64,000 bases of DNA. Origin: Zychaea mexicana. Lineage: Eukaryota > Mucoromycota > Mucoromycetes > Mucorales > Lichtheimiaceae. The position numbers were made by a program, and so were the translations under genes. The stretch lies in assembly GCF_025766255.1 (NCBI RefSeq), contig NW_026516672.1, positions 310,001 to 374,000 on the forward strand, read 5' to 3'. This document shows, piece after piece, positions 38,404 through 48,650 of this stretch. Numbering within the stretch: position 1 is the first letter of the stretch; the number at the start of each line of letters is the position of its first letter. Under the pieces are notes generated by a model. That model was not told the DNA's origin, did not search any database, and saw only the letters and a program-made list of their open reading frames with translations.

Positions 38404-39124
38404 CTAGCTCAATTGTCTAACTACTTGCATGTATCCATCAACATTATCATTTTCGACAGCATCGTCAAACAATTCCCGTTGACGTACTCCAAGTATAGAG
38501 CGATAGCTATGGATACTATCGCTTAATTCTTCTAGAGCACGAGCAATCCTTTGCTCGGCATTGCTTTGTCTTGCCCAATCGTCGCTGTCATAGTGAACTT
38601 TGTAATTGTTGCTGTTGTCGTTGTTGCTGCTGTCGAAGTCAACGCGGTTGTTGGATTGGCTGTTTTTCTTCCTCATCGGAGGTAAGAACAATTGCGGAGG
38701 CAGAAGATGCTGCTGCTAACTGCAGCTGATCAACTAGTGGAACATGTGATCCAGAACCAGAAACACTTAAGCGTGGGCGAAAAGTCTCAGGAGAAAGAGA
38801 CGTATGTTCGGAAGAAAAAGAAGATGATGAAGAAGGACGACCAGGAGAAGAAGGAGGACTAAAAGGTGATAATGACGGATTCAGAGTGGCATTCTGTTGT
38901 TTATTGGTTTGACGCTTTCGGTGCTTGCCCATTTTGTACCAAAGAAGTAAGAGAAGAAGAAAAATGAGCTGCGCGTACTTTCTCAGCACGTCAAAGCCAG
39001 GTTGCAAAACCACGTGGGTTGCCAAATTTAGCATGACTTCCGTTTGACACTCCAGACATGTGTACACATAATACAGCATATCCGGTGGTCCCCATAGTGG
39101 GTGAGCGCGGAAAGCTCTGAGCAT
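38404..39124 (-). pseudogene. Membrane protein with Ser-rich cytosolic tail, frameshifted near 38641
   Basis: The first frame (ATG 39124, or 39163 if an earlier start is used) encodes a short N-terminal region with WGPPDMLYYVYTCLECQTEV, one clear transmembrane segment (LIFLLLLLLWYKMG), a basic stop-transfer patch and a long Ser/Pro-rich tail. It ends at 38639 after EEKQPIQQPR. The next frame over carries on with an acidic, helical C-terminus (RIARALEELSDSIHSYRSIL) to a stop at 38404. A one-base indel near 38641 would join them. No intron fits the gap. No family recognised. The frame break may be a real lesion or a sequence error. Confidence 0.5.
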
Positions 39125-39379
39125 TACTATGTCAAAAAATAATCCAAACAATGAATACAGCACAAAAAGGCGCGTTTCATATTAATAAATTCAGAATCGA
39201 TATGCAAATGCCAATAAATATAATCTATAATCAACTGTAATATTATGTTCAACGTGAGGTATAATTGTTTGTATAAGCTGACATCGGGTGCCATCATAAG
39301 TTATACGCTTTCAAGAAGCGATACTTCTTAAAGAAAAAGTTCTTAGAAAATCATAAAGCCGAGCACCCTCTCAAGATAA

Positions 39380-40937
39380 TCAAAAGTGTGAGCTGCCTCC
39401 TCATCTTTTGCACCACTACATGACGAGGCTCACTATGCCCAATTGAACTTGGAAATGCGAGAGGCGATTATGCGTACGCACGAACTTTGCCAAGAGCTTA
39501 GACCATCAAACACGAAACAATCGTACGATCCAAAGACTGCCGAATTCCGTCAATGGTGCGAAGACAAAGGATTTCATCCTATGACATGAGACCAAGTAAA
39601 TGGTGATAAGCTACACGCTTTCCTCCTGGATAAAGTAAGTATATTGTTTTTGCGTTGCTTCTTAGCTAGCTAAATGGGCTAAATTTTGTTGCTAACATCA
39701 TCATAATAACTATTGACGCAGGTTCTCGGTAGAGCACGTCGTACGACTGGAAACAAGCGTCCTGCAGACGACAATGAAAGTGAAGAAGAAGCTGTCCTTC
39801 GTGTTGGTTTTTCTACCGTCGAGCAATATGTCAGCGCCATCATCAAACTTTACAAGGACCAGGTCGAAATGGGCACAAATATAATTAACAACAATCCACG
39901 AATCAATGCAGTCAAGCAGCTGTTGAAAAATGCAAGAAAACTGGAAGCGCGCAAGCGTCGCGATAACTATGAAGACCGTGCCGCAGGTACACTCTTGGAT
40001 GGCTACTCGACACTAGCAGAACTAGGAACAGTCGTCGACTATTGTTTTCAAAAAGACAGAAGTGAACATTACAGAAACGCGCTGATGCTACTGATATCCC
40101 GCTTTTCTTTGATGCGTGGTGAAAACGTCCGTAATCTCGAGTTGGCTGATGTACAAACAATTCCTTTGCAACGAGAAGGACCAATTCCGGATATCGAATG
40201 CCCTGCCTTGGTTCTACTCTTGGATCACGGTAAAAAAAAATCAGTTCGGCAACAGCCAGCATGGATCCGCGATTCGCAATGCAAACATTGAAGTATGTCC
40301 TTGGATGGCTTTGGGCATGCATCTTTTTTACCGTTGGCACATCGAAGGTGAACAGTTTCCGGACATGACTGCATCCAGGACCTGGTATAATATCAAACTA
40401 TGCAAGTCCAAGCCTACTGATTTAATCACAGCGATCACACCAACTGCCCACTACAAGGCCATCGATAACGCTTTCAAAAACGTCGGTATTCGTAGCAAAG
40501 CCAAGACACACGCTGGACGAAAAGCAGGTGCAAGAATGGCAGATATTGGTGGTGCTGGTGATTCGGATATCCGTCGTGCTGGTCGGTGGACAAGTGATTC
40601 TATGGAAGGATCGTATCTTACAAACCTCCCGCGAAGATTGCTACGAACTATGGCCGATTTTTCACCGGATGGTGGTCGATTTTACCTTCCTCGTGACATT
40701 GTCAAGCCTTCGACAGAACTCTGCCGCAGAATTTTCCTTTGGATTGAACAATGGCAAGAAAGGATAGATCAGAACGAAGTCGATAGTACGATGGCGGCAG
40801 ATGGATTTCTGATGTTGCGTGTTTTGCGTGTCACATTTCTACTAGATTCAGTTTTAATGCAACAACGACATCCTGGTCTTTCTATTTGGGACGCGCCCAT
40901 ATTCAGTGATACGGACTACTTGAAATTCAAAGATTGA
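39380..40937 (+). pseudogene. Crypton-type tyrosine recombinase (Ndc10_II-like), disabled
   Basis: Cryptons are DNA transposons that move with a tyrosine recombinase. Exon 1 (about 39440-39634) begins with a SAM-like DNA-binding region ending in KGFHPMT, and has TGA at 39587-39589. A GT-AG intron (39635-39721) follows. Exon 2 carries the Ndc10 domain II-like stretch GYSTLAELGTVVDYCFQKDR and the first catalytic Arg in ISRFSLMRGENVRNLEL. At an A9 run (about 40232-40240) the frame shifts: the downstream sequence NQFGNSQHGSAIRNANIEVC is in another frame. That part holds the H-x-x-R box in THAGRKAGARMADIGG and a Tyr in DSMEGSYLTNLPRR, then a C-terminal domain to 40937. Catalytic residues are kept, but two lesions block translation. 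Cryptons lack inverted repeats, so ends are not visible. Confidence 0.85.
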
Positions 40938-41089
40938 GTGATTTAATAAAGCTGATTGAAATTGTTCCTGTCATATGAGATGGTGTTGATGTGCTTTTAC
41001 GAGAGTCAAAAGGGTACTTTGACATATAAAAAGAATCTGGTATGTATAACAATGTGCAAAAAAGGATATATATACGGAACTATCGATAA

Positions 41090-41318
41090 TTATGAAATCT
41101 GTACACTCCGTCTAGCCATGAGGGCGTTGATGAAGATGTTTTTGCTGCTATTGATGTCACGGTGCGTCACTGCACCGCAACCGCGACATCGGTACACTTC
41201 TGCACCACCCATTATCCGCGCGCCTCCACAGCTCGAGCAGGTCACTGTGGTATGTCTTCCTTCTTGTTCAACGACTGTTGCACCACGTACAGCAGCTATA
41301 CAACAGCGAAAAAAGAAA
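41090..41318 (-). pseudogene. Fanzor/TnpB C-terminal fragment (zinc ribbon + RuvC-III)
   Basis: Minus-strand frame, usable from about 41318 after a likely acceptor, to the stop at 41090. It encodes a four-cysteine zinc ribbon, CSSCGG then CRGCG, followed by VTHRDINSSKNI, which has the Asp of RuvC motif III (RD-N--KN) as in TnpB/Fanzor proteins. Upstream parts (RuvC I/II and the DNA-recognition region) are not found on this strand in the next kilobase. It is therefore a 3' remnant, or the last exon of a gene with an interrupted body. It lies tail to tail with the Crypton, about 150 nt away. Fanzor genes are known passengers in eukaryotic transposons. The RNA-guided activity of intact relatives is established; this fragment would be inactive. 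Confidence 0.68.
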
Positions 41319-41339
41319 TCAGAAATTATTAAGTTCACA

Positions 41340-42043
41340 ATTAACCTCGTCCATAATTGTTTTTATCTCATGTGTGTTAACTAACCTCTCTCTTTCAGCT
41401 TCGCACGAAACTGCATTGGCTATATAGCTTATATTTCAAAATTGCGAAAACGGATAGTATATTGTTGTGAGCACATGCTTCAAATAAAGAAGTGACATAG
41501 CTGTTTACAAGGTCTTATCGATTCTTCGATTCCCTGTTCATAAGTGAGGCGTATGTATAAAGGATCTGAGGGTGTAATGTCTCGTTGGCACAATCTATGT
41601 ATCACCCGTTTGGGTCTCCATTTATCGTTATTAACTGATATACTGTTTGATAAACGGTGAAGCTACTTTCCACTATTTCGGTATATACATCTCTAGTGTA
41701 GCGCTATTCTATACATATAAAACGAGTGTATAGTTGTGAAACCTACTACAATGTCTTCTTTATCACCATTCTTACAACTACATAATACACAACTTTTATC
41801 CTTAACATTTTTTCTTTCAAAGATAAATAAGACGGTACTTATTGCATGTCATTCGGCTCGTATATCATGATAGATACGTAGTAGTAGCACCCACGGCTAT
41901 ACATATTTCAAAGAAGAAATGATGTGTTCAAGTGATGGTTTATTTGGTAGAAGAGGTTTATTTATAAAGGAGCCGTTTCTCATGCAATATTTTTTCTCTA
42001 CACTTTTACACCAGAGTTTCTCTCCAGACACACGCACGGCAAA
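41340..42043. other. Spacer between the Fanzor fragment and the secreted peptide gene
   Basis: AT-rich and without supported genes. The right end is the promoter of the Cys-rich peptide gene, with a TATA-like TTATAAAG at 41962-41969. Confidence 0.4.
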
Positions 42044-42405
42044 ATGAAGAGCGCTGCTACTGTCACCTTGATCTACTTTTATCTTCTCAGCATTGCCATG
42101 ATGGCCTATGGAGCATCTCAATCGAACGACGTCTCTGCTGCAGAAGCTGCTGCTGCTGCCCCGGCGCAAAACATGCTCGTTGAACGTAAGAATTTAGCAA
42201 AAGCTACCATGATCTAGTGTTGAAAAAAAAACGCTTTTGTGGACACTTTATTTGGAAATGTGTGCACTAATATATATATAATTTACTATATGCTGTACCG
42301 ATAGCAAGCCAGCAGTGCCTCCCTTCCTCCTGTGTCTCCCTTGGCTGTTGCTCTGGATCCTGTCCGTTCTGGTGCCGTCAATGCAATATTCGATTCACCT
42401 GTTAA
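42044..42405 (+). CDS. Small secreted cysteine-rich protein (eight Cys), novel
   Basis: Two exons, 42044-42185 and 42305-42405, phase 1 junction, about 80 residues. Residues 1-24 form a signal peptide (MKSAATVTLIYFYLLSIAMM). An Ala-rich linker (SAAEAAAAAPAQ) ends in NMLVE. The second exon encodes eight cysteines in 33 residues, spaced C-x4-C-x4-CC-x3-C-x3-C-x2-C-x5-C, ending in Cys. The layout of signal, linker and compact disulfide-rich core is typical of secreted effector-like, antimicrobial-like or adhesion peptides. I recognise no family. The intron separates the leader and linker from the Cys domain, a common design for modular precursors. The ATG is the first in the transcript after a TATA-like box 75-80 nt upstream. 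The gene is short enough to be missed by length filters. Confidence 0.72.
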
Positions 42406-42890
42406 ATCGATGGTTCAAGGACACGCAGCCATTGCAGTGTAGCCAACCTTTTCGTGTCATGCTTTATATATGGACATAGCTCCGTATATACTATTCCTTT
42501 CTCAATTTCGAACAATCTATAAAAATGAAAATAATAAAAATTTGTCGTTGTTGTTATGCGTACATAAGTTTCAGTCCTCTTAATCCGACAATGGTTATTA
42601 CTAATGCGATGCCTAGTCCTGCCAATATATGATATACAACATTCGTTAAATGGAGAACCAACCATTTATTTACACGGCTAATCCGTACGTAGTTACAGTG
42701 TATCACTGTATTCTCGTATATATCGACATTATCATGATGTGCTTTCCATTGCTCTCAGTAAATTAAGTAGAATGTGTATACTGTATATGTACAAGTGGAT
42801 GCTTTATTGTTTATGGAGCATAATGTTGATTGGTGATTGCTTTAAGCAAAATGTTTAGAGTATTTTCTGTCATCACCGTCAAATGATAGT
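42406..42890. other. Convergent spacer, no gene
   Basis: AT-rich; 3' ends of the peptide gene and of the Rtc3-like gene. Nothing else supported. Confidence 0.45.
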
Positions 42891-43282
42891 TTACTTTGCA
42901 ACAGAGCCACCCTTCTCCTCTCCGGATTCCACAATTTTACGTACGATATCGTCCGTATTTGAAGTGCCAAATTCGCTCTCGAGCACACCATTGGCGACAC
43001 GAATTGCTTCGCCTGTGCTGCTTTGGTTTGTGGTAGTAAGAACATCGAATGCTACATCAACGAAAGCAAAATAGCCATCAGATATATTGATTCCAAGTAG
43101 TTCCCTTTATCCCGTTCCACCTCTTGTTTTCTCCTCTTACATTGGACAACATCAATCAATGGAATAGTCTTGTCCTTTCGCCACTTTTGGGCCATGCCAG
43201 GGTTGGCGACAATAAAGAATTCTTGACCGTTTTCGCCCTTGTAGACAATCTTGGCAGCGTTTTCACCAGAGGTACCGTGCAT
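42891..43282 (-). CDS. SBDS-domain protein, Rtc3-like
   Basis: Two exons on the minus strand, 43282-43141 and 43051-42891; the junction (T + CA) restores SFDVLTTTNQSS. The protein is about 100 residues and consists of a single SBDS N-terminal-like domain: KIVYKGENGQEFFIVANPG, WRKDKTIPLIDVVQ, and later ESEFGTSNTDDIVRKIVESG. Yeast Rtc3 has the same layout and is linked to RNA metabolism and stress; the exact activity is not established. The size and the missing C-terminal SBDS domains separate it from true SBDS/Sdo1. A TATA-like box lies about 95 nt upstream (43375-43384), fitting a stress-inducible gene. Confidence 0.88.
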
Positions 43283-43374
43283 TTTGGTTTGATATGAAAT
43301 ATGAGTATGGGTGTGTTCTCGTGATGAAAAATTACAAGATATAGATTGGCGTGACAAAGGGAATCAGCAGGTCT

Positions 43375-43384
43375 CTTTATATAG
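43375..43384 (-). promoter_or_regulatory. TATA box of the Rtc3-like gene
   Basis: CTATATAAAG on the minus strand, about 95 nt upstream of the start at 43282. Confidence 0.5.
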
Positions 43385-43918
43385 TTTTAGGAAGAGGACA
43401 GACAATTTATTCTGCATGTCTAAACGTCAAAATGACTTCACCGATTACCATAAAGAGTAAAGTCTGGGTTTGGGCTCGGAGAAAAGGCCAGCGTACTCTC
43501 CCACAACAGACCGCATTTTCTTCTCTGCTCATAGAAACGTATGGATTCTTCATAAAAGTTTTTTTTTGTATATGCCCGTTTCCAAAATAAGTATAGTGTC
43601 AATGCTTTTAGGTCGATGCATTGCATATTGTCGATCTGAGTAGCTTTCATAGCGTATAGTACGCTTTTCAAGAACGAGAGAGTAGTGTATTTTTGACACT
43701 AAGATCGAAAGCCGCGAAACGCTTTACTAATTAACAACAGCTAGTATGGACTATGCTTTTCGATGGCAGCACACTCACACACTTGAATGATACGAATTGC
43801 TGGCGACATTATACTTCTATGTATACAACGAACAACAATCACAAACAGATAAATTATTATATTTCGACACGCAGTACTACGCACTATCGAGGCTATTGTA
43901 CTGTGCCTGAGATACATT

Positions 43919-46148
43919 TTAATCACAGAAAGTATCGGTAGTCTGGGTGCTATATAAATTAATTCTTATATCAGGAACATGAACAATACACGTTATGGCT
44001 ACTGGTTCAGCCTTTACCTTATCATCATACACCTTTTTTCTAGTCGCATCCGCTACCGCTTTACGTTCTTCATCCGTCATCTTGTCGCGGTTCCTATTTT
44101 CTCGTTGTAAAGCAAACCTTGTGGCCAAAGTCGTTAAGATCAGGCACCCAGCCAGTCCCACCATGATAGAATGTCCACGGACATAGTGGGGAGCATCATC
44201 AGCACGATAAAATTGACCGCCCTGTTGGATTTTGCAAAAAACTTAGATCAAGGTTTCAGATCACACTATGACGTTATTTAATATGCCAGAAAAAAAACAT
44301 ACCAGTGGAGAGCCAATCCCTCCGGTTGCAGTTATAACGGCGAGAGCCACTGCCCGCTTCGTCTTGCCTCCATAATTGTTACTCACCCAGGCCGTTCGAA
44401 CACATACAACACAGCACACTCCCGAGACACCGATGCATACACATACATACAGACCTGCAGCAGCTGAAAATCTCAATGCAATAAGCAGTGCGAACGCAAT
44501 GAGAGACACGATGGCGCCTGCGACAATGTGAAGGCCACGTTCTTTGAAATGATCAGAGCTGCAACAATATAATATGGAGGCGATTGTGGCTATTATTGTA
44601 TATAAACAGCACATGAGAAATCTTTACGTGTCCTCGAAAAGAAAGGTGTTGTATAGCAACAGTTCAATTGCTTACATGCCAAATATGGAGGAGCCGTCAT
44701 TGCTTGTGTAAGAACTCTGTCAAAACCAAATCCACGTATGATGATTGGCAAAAACATTCGAATGCACCGCTGTAACGTTTGTGAACAAAATGTTACCAGG
44801 ATAAACGCGTAGGTTTTCCAATCGCGGAACACCTCGCGAAACTGGTCCCAGGAAACCCCCTTTTCTTGATCGTCTCCACTGTTGTCTGCTGCTAGTCGAT
44901 CAACGACAATCTTGCGTTCACGAGCATTCAAGACTACATATCAAAAAGGAAATCACTTAAGTAGAACGCAACTGATGCTTTAGACGTAACGATATTAACT
45001 TACATTTTGCCGTTTCCGGACCTTCTGGTAGTAGCACATAAAATAGAACACCGAGCACGATTGCTGGCAGCGCTTCAATAATAAACAGCCATTGCCACCC
45101 TGCCAACCCTCTTGCTCCGTCTAGATGGACTATACCATATGCCTAAGTTTTTTCGACGATAAGATTTAGTCAGCCTCTAGCATCCACTGTATCCTCCTTC
45201 ATCTGATCCATTTTACTCTATGAATAATTACCAGGAAACCACCAATAACCTATTAAACATAATATTGGTGACGCATTTAGTATTAGGCACCTTCATTCGT
45301 CATCAAACATTGAGACCACTCAACAGCAGAAAAGCAAAAGCTTACTCACGCCAGCTATGTTTCCTGAACCGGTATAGAATATGGCAAGCCGAGCCGACAG
45401 ATCACGTCGCGTAAACCATAGCGACGCGTAGTAAATCGTTCCTGGTTGCGATCCGCCGGAAGCCAGTCCCAAGAAAAATCGAGCAGTGATGAGTTGGGGT
45501 CCAGTTTTTACTGCAGATGTTGCAGCCAGAATGGTGCCCCAAGTGATCATTAGAATCGGCATCCATATTTGTGTACCGAGCTTCTTGAGTGCCATGCTTG
45601 AAGGGATTTCGGATACGATCTATTTATTAACCTTTCGTTGAGATGGGTGGTAAATTACGCTATTTATACGCTATTTTTCATATATACGTACAAATCCGAT
45701 ATAAAAGGACGACAATGCCCAGTTGAACTGGTCGTCTGTAATGTCAATATCTTGCGTCAGACCCGCAACTTGAGCATTTCCTAATGGAAGGCGAAGGGCA
45801 ATGAATGGGTTATACTCGTATTTTCAATACAAAAACTGATGCTATGTATTTACCGATATTGGTGCTGTCGATGATTGAAAACAATGCTGAAAGGAAAAGC
45901 ATTGGTTGGACCCAATAGTCGATTTTCCATCGAATCCTGCGCCATTCCTTATCCTCGTCGTCGCCTTCTTCAGAGGAATTGATTACGGAATCTTCGCCAC
46001 CCGTTTTCCAACGTTCCTTGGTCTCCAGAACAGATGCGCTGCTTTGAATTTCTACCTTTTCGGAAGTTTCGACGGCTACCGCTGTGTTTGGAGCAATGCG
46101 ATGAGCATTTGTACGTTGAGCGTTCCCATTATCATTTTGATTATCCAT
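43919..46148 (-). CDS. MFS transporter, anion:cation symporter (allantoate permease/Dal5-like)
   Basis: Plasma-membrane proton-coupled carrier of small organic anions in the ACS branch of the major facilitator superfamily. The ATG at 46148 opens a long acidic, Ser/Thr-rich N-terminus. Then come DYWVQPMLFLSALFSIIDST and NIG with TM1, and QDIDITDDQFNWALSSFYIG further along. TM regions follow: SSMALKKLGTQIWMPILMI, LGLASGGSQPGTIYYASLWF with the MFS loop RRDLSARLAIFYTGS, GWQWLFIIEALPAIVLGVL, and the second half from NARERKIVVDRLAAD to NYGGKTKRAVALAVITATGG. Several short introns interrupt it; the last exon ends at 43919. Topology is close to 12 TM. The substrate cannot be named; Dal5-type carriers take allantoate, nicotinate or vitamins. 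Confidence 0.85.
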
Positions 46149-47459
46149 GGTAGGCTATTACGCACATAGACCACGGTACTTAAAGTTTCTTATTTGTTTG
46201 CAAAGCAAGTAGGAAGAAACAAGAGGTGACAGTGATAAAGTGGGAATGAAAAGGCTTGTTTTTTAGCTGTAGCATGGAACGTGATCATCCCTCATCAATG
46301 TTTGTTGCACTAATGTCGCCAATCTAGATATTCTCAGAGCCCATTTGTTATTGCTGTTATGTAGATAGATCTTGATCCGATGAAGCCATCTGACCCTATA
46401 TTTTAGCCTAAAAACAAATTCGATATTCTGTAGGCGCGTGATGATGAGCATGATTAAGCTCACATCCATATCCGAGCTTTATGAACTACGCTGATGTGCC
46501 TGATCCAAGCTTGTTTCCTTATGGTGATCAGCAGCAGAGCACTAATCCATACATGTCTATCATCAGCAGTACAGCAGTACCACAAATGGAAAAGGCACAT
46601 GTTTCACTGTATATTTTATTCTGCGTACAACCATAGCGGGACCGACTACTGTATGATATGAAACAAAGCTTATCCCTGGATTTACGCCACAATGCAACGG
46701 TAACGTAATACAAGTACCTTTAGTATATGTTCTCGGCTCTTACACCCTCAGCTTTCTGCCCCGTTTCCATTTTGTTTTACGTAATTTTTTTTCCAAGTGC
46801 AACTACATACTTCGTTTTAGCAGTATCAAGGGAGGACTACATTTCTCCTAGCAGTAGCAACCGGAATTCGCCGGGCCTGGATTCGCGTACCACCAATGTA
46901 CGTATGTACATACGTGTAAATGCACGGTTATGTCTCTGTCACTGTAAGTTATATGAACAGGAATAAGTGGTTGAACAGATAAGCTCATAATTAATATCAC
47001 ATGGCGGGTTCGAAGGGTTTTCTGTACATACAAGTTCGCTATATTAGTTATCGTCGTAATGATGTACTGTATATGCTACAAGTTATTAAGAGTAAAGTTA
47101 ACTACACAGTAAAGTAAACACAAATATAAGGAGGTTCTGCTCCAGTAAATAATAAAAACACAGCGTTTTTTTACGCCACCCTAATTATCCCATGTAAAGC
47201 ATAACATCCATTTTAGGCATAACTGGCTGCACAGAACTCGCAAGTACCAAGTTGTGAGCACCTAATGCCAATTGAGTTTGAATCAAAGGTTGCGGTTATA
47301 ACATTCCCAGAGCTGTTATCTAGACTTGTTTTTAGCGATCAGAATTTCGCTTTTACGATGTAAGTGGGCTTATGGATGTGAGTGATAAACTTCATCTTGT
47401 ATGCTGATAACCTCTCGCTAATATGCGTAGCAGTGAGCACACGTCGGTCCGGTGTAGAA
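46149..47459. other. Intergenic, no gene seen
   Basis: Promoter side of the MFS gene. A 16-bp perfect palindrome, ACGTATGTACATACGT, lies at 46900-46915. No coding frame was supported. Confidence 0.4.
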
Positions 47460-48425
47460 AAGTACGCCAAGGTGTTGAAAATAACTACGGCTTAGATGGT
47501 GTATTTAGCACAACATTGTCATGAGCAGAAAAGGCGACAGGCTTGTAGCAGTGGAAACCATGGAAGTATCAGCATGCGAGTGGAAACCTGGAAATGCTTT
47601 GTTAGAGTTGACGAAGAAACAAGAAACGAAAAATATGCGCACAACAACCGCTTGTATATGCAACGCATTGACAAGACTACTTTACCGTGCTGTGTTGATG
47701 ACCCGTCAGAGGTTGCTCACGTGCTCTATACAGATTGGACTGGTAGGTTCTATCATTCCTATTGAATGCTTAAAATACAACTTACAAAGTGTCTCTAAAA
47801 TGAAAGGAAGCGTTGGAGTATTCGTCGGGTTGCCTCCTTAGATAATACGCAAACACCTACTCGGAAGGTAGCGTTGTATCTGGCTATGTTGGCGAATTCT
47901 ACAAGCACATTTGACAAAATAACCGCGTTTGAACGGTGTACGAGTTGAGCAGCTCAATAATAAACAGAAGAGGCTCCAGTGGAGCAAGAAGATTATATTG
48001 CGGTTTCCACATAACGCGGCGCTTACAACATATTTCAGTAAATTATTAAAAATGTGTTCTCAGATGTTGAAATTATCAGGATGCACTTGTGTAGAGGTAT
48101 ATGTAAGGTGCCCACAAATATGGTTTGAAAAGCATCAATAAATAATGTAGAGTTTTCACATAGTACTGTACATATGTGCTCAACTTTTGGATTCTTGGTC
48201 GTGTCATTAATAACCTCTGTTCGGCTGCACAGTAGTAGTTTCGATTTAAAAGCCCAGTTGTATAAACAGCAGGTTCACGTGTCCTATATCACTCGATGTT
48301 TCGCGATTGCTACAAATGAGGCAGTAAACTTGTTCGAGTTGGCTACATTGGTTTATCTATGCAGAAAAGCTTGCCACCGTGTCGCATTTCTATTCTCCCT
48401 TGACTTCATATCATTTGACATATAA
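47460..48425 (+). pseudogene. Possible decayed copy of a Mucoromycota uncharacterised family
   Basis: Fragments between about 47521 and 48425 look like a coding relic. The first (VSACEWKPGNALLELTKKQE then KNMRTTTACICNAL) resembles a pattern I associate with a large uncharacterised family common in Mucorales genomes: an EWK motif, then KQQ-KN-R-N, then a Gly-hydrophobic stretch. Later pieces are in other frames with stops between them. I know the pattern only from memory and cannot name the family. It may be transposon-related. Treat as tentative. Confidence 0.3.
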
Positions 48426-48650
48426 ACAATAGTATTTTGTAGATGACTATATAAATGCATGTAATGTAATGTAATCAAAGAAAACAAAAAACGTAAGCTT
48501 TTTTAATCACACAAGGAAAAAAAGAAAGGGTGAGTGAGTGAGAAAGAGCGCGCGAAAGAAAAGAAAACAAAAGTGTGGCTACAGAGACTAGTGTGCGGGA
48601 GAGAAATAGAGAGAGAGAGAGAGAAAGGTAGTTTATATGAGTTATCGTTT

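Noticed and set aside
41897..42169. Minus-strand frame near the Fanzor tail as the Fanzor N-terminus
   Set aside because: It lacks RuvC or helical motifs and is antisense to exon 1 of the Cys-rich peptide gene.
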